DNA from: Psococerastis gibbosa
Taxonomy: Eukaryota; Arthropoda; Insecta; Psocodea; Psocidae
Reading direction: 5' to 3'
NCBI GenBank assembly: GCA_963971405.1
Contig: OZ020484.1
Span: forward strand, 41,562,770-41,626,769
Length of the DNA: 64,000 nt
The translations under genes and the position numbers were made by a program. The notes under the pieces are model-generated. The model was not told the origin of the DNA. It did no database searches and saw only the letters and a list, made by a program, of their open reading frames with translations. Position 1 is the stretch's first letter. Each line of letters opens with the position of its first letter. Shown one piece after another: positions 32,546 through 43,459 of the stretch.

Positions 32546-32698
32546 CAAGGACGGATACAGGGGGGGTAGCTGCCCCCCCCCCAAAATTTGGTAAATCTAT
32601 TGTAAATTGATTTATTACGCTCTGATTTAATCGATCCTACATATGTTTTTTCCTATTTTGACCCACAACAACCACAAAATGGGCTGGATCCGTCCCTG
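32546..32698. mobile_element. hAT-like MITE with 8-bp duplication (153 bp)
   Basis: Exact duplications GTCAGGTC at 32538-32545 and 32699-32706. Termini CAAGGACGGATACAG and CTGGATCCGTCCCTG are inverted. A G7 and a C11 run sit just inside the left end. The 8-bp duplication and CA(A/G)GG ends fit hAT. Confidence 0.85.
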
Positions 32699-32709
32699 GT
32701 CAGGTCTCA

Positions 32710-35700
32710 ACTTTTTTCGACCTCCCCATAATAATATCATGGGCATGTTGCTGACCACAACATCCCAAGGAGAGCAGTGGTCATGAGAGAGTATCCTCTA
32801 CCCGTGCTGAGGCTTAGACCCTTATTGGGATGTCGTGCCACTGGGTTTTTTTTCTTCAAAATAATATCCTAGTGTGTGGGTCTGACCAATCCTACAACAG
32901 GGGCTACTGGCTCCAGCTCCAGTTAATGATGACTACCTTAGTTTGAACTTGGGGGCCGGAAAGGGGGGGCGCAAATTGGTCTTTCCGAGGGCCAAGGCCA
33001 TTCCACCGATTTTCTCAACCGCTCTTCTTGGTTCTTTGATAACATAAATTTAGTCTGAGTGCGAAGAAGACCGGTTATATCGAGCAGTAGGTACCTTTAT
33101 AGTTTTGCGCGGGGCTGGAGCGTGACAGCCCATACTATTGTTAGACTAAATAGGCTAAGATGAATATTTGCAGGATTGGTGACGAGCGGTAGCTATAGCC
33201 TATAGAGCCAGCAAGTAGAGGAAGTGAATGTATTGGTTCAGTGACCTGGCTGGATGGTTCTTCATGCCAGACCAATGCTGCAATGGCATTGTCTCGCGAT
33301 GTTCGCGCTGTGACAGTTTATTATAACGTATACTGCAACGTTTTAAAATCCATGATGGCGGTCCGAACTTCGGTTAGTACGTGACCTACTGATCAAATTG
33401 TCCTCCCCCAGCCCCTTTTCTAGAATACTTTGTGCTTTCATGTTATAGGCTATAGAGTATGTCTAGCCTGTGACTCATAGGCTATAAGAAAATGCTCTGT
33501 GATTATCGAAATTCAAATAAAAAAAGGGTTTATTAGGCATAATTGTTAGCGGGTCTGTCGGTCTGTGTAGCGGTTTTTGCCACAACTATAAGTAGTTACT
33601 CTGTAGGCTAATGTTTAAATTTGGGATTTGCCGTGTACATTCACAAAACTCACGTCTCAAATTAGTTCCCTGCTAATTTTGAATTATGCAATAATTTCTG
33701 TTTAAAGCAGCGATACCTACAGTAGACTATAATATACTGTAAGTCTGCAGGCAAAACCCTTGCTAGATAAGTCTGTACGGTATGGGCCAAGGCCTAACTA
33801 ATAAGTAATCTCGAGATTCTCAACAAGTGCCATAGCCTACTAGGTGATAGCCTAGCTGTAGGGGTCCTTAGACTAAGATGACAAAACTCAAAATTCAGGA
33901 AAAAGCCCCGGCCCCGATCGAGCATGAGAAAAAAAGTGTGAAAAGCTGATCTCCCTCGTGGTTGAAGCTCATAAAGCGAAGAAAAAATGCTCTATCAGGG
34001 GCCGCTGAATTTCTCCCATTGCATTGATAGTGCACTGTGACTCTGGATTATTGATTTTTAGGGTGACAATCTCCACACAAACGTCATCGCCGGATTTTTT
34101 TTCGTGAAAATAAACTCAACCGCTGATTGGTTTTGCCAATAGATTTCCACATTTAAGACTTACAAATTAGCAAATTAATTAATTAATTTAAATAATTGCG
34201 TCAGTGATATCTTTAGAAAACAAGTAAAAACAGTAAAATTCGTGATGCAGCGTGATAGCCGGTCAAGGTTTTTAAAAGTGTTTTGTGGTGAATTTAATGT
34301 TCTTTGTTTTCCTTAATAACAGAAATTGTAATTTGTGCGTAGTCTAAGGATTTTTTGTGGCCAATATTCCGTCTCTAGTGGATCAGAAAGGAGGGCGAAA
34401 AGGTAATTACGTAATTTTATAACATAGAACTTTTAAAACTAATGTTTACATCCAGCGTTTTTTTCTAAGATTCTTCACTATCCCATATGATTGCAATTCC
34501 AAAACCTTTTAAATCCATTTTCAATACTATGAGGTGGATTATAATGGAATTAATACGTTTTGGTCATATTTTTTTATTACAATTAAATAAATTAAATTAT
34601 GAAAAGTTTGAAATTTAAAAAAACAGTTGTTTTGAACTAGGCAGTTAGCAACAAAAACTTGAACTATCTACCTACCGTACCTGCAAGTACTTTTGTTGAC
34701 TATTTTTTGTGGGATATTTTAAAAATTTGGGAAATGTTTTGTCATAATACCAATAATAAAATTATTAACAATTTCTTGCAAACTCATTATAAACTTTTTT
34801 TCTAAACATTTAAAAACTATTTTCACTACTTTGACTTTTGTAGTGTTTTAATGGATGCTAGTTTGACTAAATAATTAAATTAACTTAAATTTTACGTCTT
34901 ATAATATACATTAAAAATTTAATCTAACTAATTTATATTATTTTACAGAATTTAACTGCATCGAAAATATCTATTTTTAATGTTTTAAATTTTTGATATC
35001 GAACCAGCAATGGCGTCAGTTGCTGTTTTGACTAGTAGTGTTTATTTGCTGGGCTTCGAATGAAGTTTAGAAATTTAATAAACGTTTTTAATGTAAAAAC
35101 ACGCAAAATATGTTGCTGCCTATGTGAAATGTGTAAATGGCATATTGTGACAAATCCATCAAACATTTTTCTTAATAAAAGTGATTCAAAGTTGTGTATT
35201 TTCAGTCAAAAAAATGATTTTGGAAAGTGGTGTGTTGACGGTAGAGCGGACCTCTTTTACAATGAGTTTTCGTGGCGTTTGAAAAGTGTATAATGAAGCA
35301 AGGCCGTGGGGCTACAAGAACTAAAAAAAGTAAACAATACTTTCTGTTCACTTAAGTTTAAAGCAGAGATCGAAGGGGTCTATCTACCTTTGTTTTGTTG
35401 GCTTTGTTGTCACATTTGCTGATAAGCTAAGCATATGCCGAAGAATGTCTGTATTTGAAGTTAACCTATTATGGTTGAATGTTAAAATTATCCAAATCCT
35501 TGAATTTTTATCTTTGAGTTTGAAGGACGAAACGGAAAGTTACAGTTGCCGTTGTTTGTCGTCCCAGGTTGTTGGTTTTTAGGGTTGTGCAATACGGCCA
35601 ATACTTTAAAAATAATTAACGCCTTTAGGCTTTCACATACACTTTCTTAATATTATTTTGATACATTTTGTGTAAGAAGTTCAGACATTTAACAAAACTT

Positions 35701-35850
35701 TTATAGCCATATATTGTCAATTGGTGCAGCAATGTGTTGATTATGAAAACGTACTGTGCGAATAAACCGAAATCCAATTTGAGCCTGAATAACTGTAAGC
35801 TATTTGGTGAAACATTCCAAGTTTATTTAATTTAAAATAGGGTTTTCATT
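32710..35850. other. Intergenic
   Basis: No supported exon, RNA gene or complete element. It lies upstream of the Pro/Gly-rich exon on the same strand, so missing 5' exons of that gene could be here, but none is recognisable. Confidence 0.35.
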
Positions 35851-35860
35851 CTATACCTTA

Positions 35861-36241
35861 AGGCTGAGTGTTCAAAATGTTTTGTAAACAAGAAATTATC
35901 GTACTTTTTGGACGAAATTAATTAATTGCTCGTTCCACAGCCACAAAGATATAAAAGGGAACATATGAAAAAATCTTAAAATATACGAGCTTTCTGTGAA
36001 AGCTGTCTATTTCCCTTACAGATTTACAACTGTGCTACAAAATGGATTTAAGGCTATTTATCCAATTTTTTTAAGGTAATAATATTTCGGAAAATATAAA
36101 CTTCCTGCGATAACTTGGATTTTGTATGAGTTTTTTATCTGTTCACTTTGTTATCATTGTGTCTGTGGAATGAGCAATAAATTATTTTCGTTAAAAACCA
36201 ACAAAATTTCTTGTTTACAAAACATTTTGAACATTCAGCCT
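35861..36241. mobile_element. MITE, TTA duplication, about 36-bp inverted ends (381 bp)
   Basis: Left AGGCTGAGTGTTCAAAATGT and right (complement of AGGCTGAATGTTCAAAATGT) are inverted, continuing through TTTGTAAACAAGAAAT. TTA lies at 35858-35860 and 36242-36244. Related pieces at 46591-46920, 38740-39000 and 27200. It ends 100 bp before the Pro/Gly-rich exon. Confidence 0.85.
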
Positions 36242-36341
36242 TTAAGCTGGCTGGTATCTTTAACTAGCCTATTTCTTTTGCTTTTGCATTCCTTTTAATG
36301 TGTTATGCGGATTACACAGTAAGAGGGTGTTTCTGTTGCAG

Positions 36342-36966
36342 CTGGCTGCTCCAGGCGCGTAGCTCCTCCTATCAATCTGCCTGCCACCCTGGAGGATCCT
36401 GGTGCCTCCTGGAAAGGACCTCCATCGGGCTCGGAACCTCAGAATTTTGCTCCCAATTCGGGTCCAAATTTCTCGGGCCCCCCCACTGGTTTCCAAGGAC
36501 CGTCGCCTTTCCAAGGTCCACCTGGAGGAGTTGGTTCTCCGGCTGGAGGCCCCCCATTCGGGGGTCCTCCACCGGGCTCCACGACTCCTCAGTACACTGC
36601 GTCGCCTGCGCCTTCGGGTTCGTCAACACCCGGCCCCCCACAGCCTAATTCAGGTTTCCCCGGCCCTCCTAACTCTGGTGGACCCCCTTTCAATGGCCCG
36701 GGCCATGGACCTTTCGGCTCGCCCTCGAGCAGCTCTCAATTTATTGGCCGTCCTGGGTCGTCGGGACCTGCGTTTATGAGTGGCCCTCCGGGCGGTGGGA
36801 ACCCTCACTTCTCGTCACCGGGTCACCAGCCGTTTGGTGGACCTGGCTTTGGAATTCCACCTGGATCTCCTTTTGGACATGGGCCTGGTCATCCAATGCC
36901 AGGGCCCATGCCCGGTCATGGAATGATGCCCGGAATGCCTGGACCTGTCGACAGGTTAGACCATGG
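36342..36966 (+). CDS. Internal exon of a Pro/Gly/Ser-rich protein (orphan exon)
   Basis: The acceptor TTTCTGTTGCAG and donor GG|GTGAGT enclose 625 nt that is open in one frame (2 nt, 207 codons, 2 nt). The product starts GCSRRVAPPINLPATLEDPG and is then almost entirely low complexity: repeated GPP, PFQGPPGG, PPFGGPPPG, SGPPGGG and a His/Met/Pro/Gly stretch (GHGPGHPMPGPMPGHGMMPG). Bases are GC-rich and unlike the AT-rich surroundings, which argues for coding constraint. The next in-frame codon past the donor is TGA (36968-36970), so intron retention would end the protein at once. An alternative donor GTTAGA lies at 36955. I do not recognise the protein; such composition occurs in scaffolds of transcription, chromatin and vesicle-coat proteins. 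No partner exon was found within about 12 kb upstream or 27 kb downstream. Confidence 0.65.
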
Positions 36967-37029
36967 GTGAGTGTCTTCATTTCTTCCTCATTATGTTTAA
37001 TAAATAAATAATTATTTTTTGTTGTATTA

Positions 37030-37410
37030 CTAAGCTACACTCAACCAGAAAGGCCCGGGACCTCCGACGCAATGTAACAAGTGAAGACGTCAGGGGGAAA
37101 AACCGGAAAGGTGCACTTTTGGTTGAAATTGAGATAATGGTGGCATTCTGTTCAGTTTTTAATGTAGTTTTAGATGACCTAACAAACCCGAAGAAAAACA
37201 ATTAAGGTTCTGTACAAATGGCGTGGGGAAAAAACAGTATACATGGGAAGAAACGGCTACTTTCAACTTTAAAATTCGATTTCTGAAAAATCAACTTTTT
37301 ATCACCTTACCGGTTTTTCCCCTGTCGTCTTCAGGTGTGAGACTCGAACCTGCAACCTTTCGGGTGAAAGTCAGAGTCCGTGCTACTATTTTACATGTCC
37401 CAATGCAGTT
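37030..37410 (-). mobile_element. tRNA-derived SINE, split copy
   Basis: The reverse B-box GAGACTCGAACC at 37339-37350 and GGGTGAAAGTCAGAGTCCGT give the head. The tail motif ACTCAACCAGAAAGGCCCGG lies at 37037-37056. About 270 bp of other sequence separates them, so the SINE was interrupted. Confidence 0.65.
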
Positions 37411-37419
37411 ATTTTTTAG

Positions 37420-40190
37420 TATTTACAGTAATTTTTAAGTGTCAATTTATGATCCACCAACAACTTTTTTAAAACTTAACCTGTTGGTAGTAATTGTTGA
37501 AAGTTTTCTTTATAATGGAGAATGTGGATGTACAGTACTACGTTATGCTTGTTGGCGTCTTTTTAAGTTATAAATGAATGTATCTAACTTGACAACAAGA
37601 AAGGTACCGATTTGTAATAGCTTTCAAGAAACTGTTAAATTTAAGTTCAGATTTTTACAATTTTGTAATACGGTAGTATTTTGAGTTGCTGTTTTGAGGG
37701 TCAATGACCTAATTATTTTCGCAGGTCACCGCACTCTCTTTTTACCCTGAACAGATCCTTCAATTTTGGCTGATCTAGCATCAATAGTTTTGGATTTGTT
37801 AATTTATGTAGTAAGGAATTTAAAAAAAGGTGATGGTTGGGGGTTGCATAAGACCAATACAGTACTCTAATTTCGGGCAATTACCTTACTGCCAAATTTA
37901 GTTAACCCCCATGGGTAATTTCGAATTTTGATAGCACGTTGAGACTATCGCAGTGTTTCATAAAATTGATAAGATGCTTTTGTTAATTAATGGCGTTCAA
38001 TTATCATGTCAACACTTCAGAGTAAAAGTTAAATTCGCTTAGTGTATCAACATCTAAATAAATAAAAAGTTAATAATAATGGCGTTATTGAAAAAAAATA
38101 TTCAGGTCAAAATGTATATTCATTGCCGTACACATTGACCACCCCTGGATCACACTAAAATATGTTGGTTTATATTTTTTTCCTAAGTATTAACGATTTG
38201 GTCCGCTCAGTTGGTAGAGGACCATTTCATGCAGTTCAAGCATTTCATTTTTTTTTTTTTAAAAAGATTAATCGCATACAAACAATTTAATGAATGTATC
38301 CGATTGACCGATTGACCTCTTCAGTCGCCTCTGTAGGTTAGTACCTGTGTTGAGCTACGACACGTCTCCGATCGCATGGCGTGTAACGACTCACATAAGT
38401 GCAAGCACGTTACCACCTGGCCATCGAAGTCGATTCAGTGCTACGATGAATATTTTAGTTTTCGTGCAGGTTTTTTTTCGGTGAAACTGATACTAGACAG
38501 AAATTTACCGAATTATCGAATTCATGGAAAAATTATAACAACAAAAACGTATAAAACCTTATAATAGCGCGTGTAAAATAGTCCTCTACTAATGGAGTGG
38601 ACCTTATCTTTATAACTTATATAACAATAAACCAATATATTTTGGGGAGATGCAGGGGTGCCCAATGTGAACAGCCAGCTTCCTCTGAAGGCGGAGATTT
38701 CCAAATGTGACATAAACCAACCCGGCTTGGGCATTTCTGTCTAAAGTAATTAATTCCTCGTTTAACAGGCGCAAGGATGTGAAAATAAGTTTATGAGAAA
38801 TTAATAAAACATGCAAGCTTTCGTAGTAAATTTGCATTTTTGCATCTGGATTATTATTGCTATAGAAAAACTGTTTAAAGTGCGTTAAACCGATTTTGTA
38901 GAATTGTCTTAAATCAGACCGGTTCATAGTCCATTTTTTAGAAACTTGATTTTAGATGCTCAAGCCTGATTTGTTTACAAATGAATTGGAAATGTCTACC
39001 TTAAACCAAGAAAAATAAATTAACCTCCGTGCATCCCTGGATATGAGGAATTTGAACTTAATTTTATTAAATAAATGTAAATTTGCAATTAATAGTTTGT
39101 ATTATTTCGTTTCGTATTTATATTAAACATTTTATACTATGCATATAGGCATTTGCAAGCAGGAAAATAAAAATCTTTGCCTCAGGTAAGAGCGGCACTG
39201 GCCATTTTCTAACTAAGTACTAATAACTGAGAAAATGAAAATAGAACGTTGGTCTATATCTACAATACATATACAATATACATTTTAAGATGTACCATCC
39301 TCTTGCCAAGTTTCTAAACTTAGTATATTATATTTCTTGAGTTGAGAGAATGTGGAACGTTGAATATTGGCATCCCAAAAATCTGATGTTTTTATTGAAT
39401 TTTTATTTTTTTGTTAAATTAAGTACGCACGTTATTAAAGACTTATTCTGTCCAAGTTGCAGAAGACTATTAGTACGTTATATTTTAAGGTATTTTTAAT
39501 GTTAAGTATGACAGTTCTTCCATGAAAGTTACTGGGGACTAAAAATTCCCCCAATAAAGTTTATGGTAAAACTATAGCACAAACAATTATAAATACCTTA
39601 CAACATGATGCAAGAAATAGTCTTCTACAACTTGAATTGACTTAATTGTTAATAACTTGATTAGGAAATTCAATAGAAAATATTAAGTATCGGATTTTGA
39701 GGTGCATATATTCTACGCTGCATATCCTCTTAAATTGAAGTAATTAATCATGGGCAAACATTGACACAATTTTTGTGGCATTCAAATTTTTACAAAATTA
39801 TGATTCTGGACATGTTAAAATGCAGATAATTATGTGATGCGAGATGGATTAGCGTAAAATTATGTAAGTCCTTCGTTCAAAAATTTCACCTGCGTAGCGA
39901 AAACCTGAAAAGTTGGACAATTTCAGCCAAAAAGCCTCTATCTACAGTATATTTAAAACTGACCCATATGATTTGGTTGGGTTGGGTTGAGTGATTACCG
40001 CGTAGTCAGAGATGTAGGGATTGCACAGAAAAATTGGAGCGGGAGGTAGCGGCTGGAGAACCCAGCCGTCACCATGACGACTCCATGTAATTATTACAAA
40101 AAAACACCCCGCACTGAAAATGGACCAGTGTTGCTCAAATTTTCACAGTAGGCCATGTCCTGTCACAGCACTAGTGAGTGTTGAATGTCA
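37420..40190. other. Intergenic with repeat fragments
   Basis: A repeat shared with 21020 lies at 38270-38420, and a fragment of the 35861 MITE family at about 38740-39000. ATGATGCAAGAAATAGTCTTCTACAACTT-like sequence near 39605 recurs at about 60963. No coding exon recognised. Confidence 0.5.
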
Positions 40191-40199
40191 CTGCTTAGT

Positions 40200-40440
40200 G
40201 GCTGATGGTTCAAGGTTCGAGGCCCGATTGTGTTTGGTTTTTCTACCCACCTGGAAGGTTGCTGGTTCGAATCTCATTCTTGCTATAGGATATGTAGAGC
40301 AGTGGTACAGACTGCGACTTTCACCCGAAAGATGATTGGTTCCAGTCCCCCACTTGCTACATTTTCTGGCTATCCTTCAAAGGTTCCTAGTTGAGTGTTG
40401 GAGTTTGAGGTAGGACTTTATAGTCCTAACTCCTTTGGGT
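40200..40440 (+). mobile_element. tRNA-derived SINE with three B-box-like sites
   Basis: GGTTCGAGGCCC (about 40214), GGTTCGAATCTC (about 40265) and GGTTCCAGTCCCC (about 40340) follow one another, the last with ATGTAGAGCAGTGGTACAGA upstream and TTTTCTGGCTATCCTTC downstream. It looks like two or three SINE heads in tandem. Confidence 0.6.
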
Positions 40441-40457
40441 ACAAAAAGTTATAATTT

Positions 40458-41275
40458 ATTGCTTTCCTATTTATACGTTTGTAGCCTATAAGGAAAAATT
40501 TTTAGTGGTAAAAATTTTCGATTTGATGGGGTCCAAAGAACCCAAAGAAGTGTTTTTTACGAAATGTGTGCCTGTCTGTCTTTTTGTCGATTTGTGGGTA
40601 AACTACTCGGTGTATTTTGCTGAACCTTTGCATGTGCCCTCACAAAAATCATATCTCGGGACTATAATTTTTTATTTTGGGCTTACTAAATTTTGTGGGG
40701 TTTTACCCTCCAAAAACGGCTAAAATTTGTTTTCTCTCTCAAAATCGGCTGTAATGATTTCACTTAAATTCACATATTATAATGTAGTTGTTATTAATAT
40801 TAAAAAAAAACAATAGGTCCATTGATAGTTTGGTTCTGGGGCAAAAGATAAACTAGACTCAATAAATATTTTTTCTGCGGAACCTATCGATGCTTTCCAG
40901 CTTCAGGCATGTTTATGTGTTAAATAGAGTAAAAAAACAAACAAACAAGGAAAGTTTTGGATTTTGAGAAAAAAATTTTTGGAAGAAAATTCATGCCACA
41001 GTACACTGCAACCCCTGTCATTAGTACTGCTTCGTATTGTATTGGTTCTTGACTATGCAATCAATCAATCGATCAATTCATCGCGTTGGGATAAGAAAAG
41101 TAGTGGCAACCGACATTTAAACCTATTATTTAGAGGGTTGAGCTGGCATAGGTCGGGGGACCCTTTGAACAGCAACATTTAAACCTAAGACAATGATTGT
41201 TCATGGAACTGTTCGTATTATTGACCTGGGTACCTATACTAATAATTGATATTCACTCGTACCGGCTCTTTATTA
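40458..41275 (+). mobile_element. Approximately 0.8-kb CTGT repeat copy
   Basis: GCTTTCCTATTTATACG start, AAATTTTCGATTTGATGGGGTC, GTGTTTTTTACGAAATGTG, CTGTCTGTCT and AAATCATATCTCGGGAC, ending near CACTCGTACCGGCTCTTTA. Same order as 59414-60221. Confidence 0.75.
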
Positions 41276-41460
41276 ATTATTTATTTGTAGGGCGTGCCAC
41301 TGCCTCTTTCTCACTACTGGAATTCGAGGCATTTAAATTGGGCCGTGGTCCCTGGAATTAATTCTGAAGGCCTAGTTTTCCCGGTATATTATAGAAAATA
41401 TAATATTCTCCCAAACCCATTCGATTGCTGGTGTTACCACAGCTTAAGCTTTATTGCTGC

Positions 41461-41775
41461 ATGATGCAGTCAGTATCTGTGTTGGGATAGTCAATCATAG
41501 CCCCAAAACCCAGCCGATCGCTGGTGGTTTATGCTTCATGATGCAGTCAGTATCTGTGTTAGGATAGTCAATCATAGCCCCAAAACCCAGCCGATCGCTG
41601 GTGGTTTATGCTTCATGATGCAGTCAGTATCTGTGTTGGGATAGTCAATCATAGCCCCGAAACCCAGTCGATCGCTGGTGGTTTATGCTTCATAATGCAG
41701 TCAGTATCTGTGTTGGGATAGTCAATCATAGCTCCGAAACCCAGTCGATCGCTGGTGGTTTATGCTTCATGATGC
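41461..41775 (+). repeat. Tandem repeat, four copies of a 77-bp unit
   Basis: ATGATGCAGTCAGTATCTGT recurs at 41461, 41538, 41615 and 41692 (one base changed in the last), with a partial unit at each side. Copies differ at only a few positions. Units contain CCGATCGCTGGTGGTTTATG. The repeats are contiguous, without unique spacers. Confidence 0.95.
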
Positions 41776-41889
41776 TCTTTCCGAGTTTACTGTCACCATC
41801 ATAGCGTTGGTGTCCTTTAGAGTTCCATGTAAGCTACTTGAAAGGGTTAGGGTTAGAACCATTCAGTCCAATATCCCGTTATGTGTTAC

Positions 41890-42340
41890 AAGGCCGTAGG
41901 CAAGGGGGGGAGTTTTATTGGGCTGCACCCCCCCCCCCGAAATGAAAAATTGAGAATAAAATAAATCTAGCAGGGTAACATGAATATGTCTTCCTCAGGA
42001 AAGTATCAACTTAACTGCTGTTAAAATCGTAAAACTCCACTATTTAGGCCTATTTTTTTCAAAACTTTTCCTCCGGTGGTGGGGACCCCCAGTTTGCAGT
42101 ATTATGAATATGCAATCCTTCGTATGCTTTCCTGCTGTAAAACCGCAATGTTTTGCACGCACATTTTCAAATTTTTCACCCCTCTTTGGGTGAAATGATA
42201 TATTATTTTTATGAATAAGCATTCCTTTGTAAGCTTTATAAAATATATACTTTACTGCTGTTAAAATACTTAATACCCCACTATTTTGCACTTAGATTTT
42301 CAAACTTCCGGGCCCCCCTCTTCGGGTTACATGCAATTTT
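41890..42340 (-). repeat. Minus-strand copies of the GTGGGGTTTTA tandem repeat
   Basis: AACTGCTGTTAAAAT, CCACTATTT(TGCAC) and AAGCATTCCTTTG recur about three times. They are the complement of units at 58450-59050. It begins with GGCCGTAGGCAAGGGGGGG and a C-run near 41930. Confidence 0.65.
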
Positions 42341-42899
42341 AAGTCCATTAACTCTAAAGTCTGAACCGTTGTAAGGATAACATTAAGATTTAGTCCGCAA
42401 AATATTATAAGCCTGTGTTCGCACCGAAGCTAAATCGGCCAATAAATTGACGTTTGATATGCCCATGTATACTAGTAACACCATAACCTCTAAACAATAC
42501 ACTAGATACAATTGAATTCTCAAGAAGAAAAACTGTGCACTAGATAGGATTCCAATCACCACAGCCACGCCCGAAAAAAAATCCTCGCTAGGGGCTTGAT
42601 GGGTTACGTACCCCTAACTCCCGTTAGTGTGGCCATTGTTTGAGAAGGGCGCGGGCGTTCAAGGTTATACTAACATGGGGAAAATTCTTTGAAGGAATAG
42701 TGAGCGTATGGCCCAATCGGAGTCGGAGTCCGGGGGGTCCCCTAGTGAGACCCCCTGGATCTACACGAAATATGCTGTTTTTTTTTATAAGTTAGAAAGA
42801 TTTGGGTTTCAACTATTTCAAACACGGTACACCCTATTATAAGGGGTTTTTCATTTTTGGTGATGAGGCATGCTTTGCTCGGCTCAAAGCGATGCCTGT

Positions 42900-43141
42900 A
42901 AGTTGCTCAAGGTGATGTACTAACCTTAATACCTTAAAACGGTTATATATGATGAGGTTCCTCCTCTTTCTGAAGTTTTCTCCGTCATCAGTCCTTCTAG
43001 CTTCCCATGGATTATTACATGCGGAAGGCGATACTTTTCGTTCCTCATCACATACCCGAAGTATGTTAGTTTCCGTTTCTTAATTGTCAGTAGCAACTCA
43101 GCTTCAATATGAGCGGTTATTGTAGGTAAGTGGTCACCCAT
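42900..43141 (-). mobile_element. LINE C-terminal fragment
   Basis: The minus frame reads EAELLLTIKKRKLTYFGYVM then RNEKYRL, the RTE-like C-terminal pattern, then degrades. Confidence 0.75.
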
Positions 43142-43419
43142 AGACTATTTATAGTCTTATAAGCCTAAACGCCCATGAAATTAATTGGTTGGGTGGACTG
43201 CTGTAGACTAATAACAACCAACAAGTTGAATGAATGATATTTAAGGGCTCGTGCCAGGCACGATACCTCCCTTGCCAATCTATCCTCATCTCTCTATCTC
43301 TGTCTGTCTTAAATATTTATATTATATTATATATATATTATTTGATGATAAGAATCAGGTATTTTGTTTCTATCAAAAAATTGCACAATGGTGTACATTA
43401 AAATCAAGAACCTTATGGA

Positions 43420-43456
43420 ATGAAAAAAAAAAAAAAAAATAATAATAATAATAATG
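43420..43456. repeat. A-run and AAT microsatellite
   Basis: GAATG is followed by about 17 A and then AAT repeats. A 3' tail of an old retroelement is possible. Confidence 0.7.
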
Positions 43457-43459
43457 TGC

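Noticed and set aside
36402..36779. Alternative frames over the Pro/Gly-rich exon
   Set aside because: GC-rich DNA leaves several frames open; only one spans from acceptor to donor with the low-complexity pattern.
41461..41775. CRISPR-like array
   Set aside because: 77-bp units are contiguous with no unique spacers, and the genome is eukaryotic.
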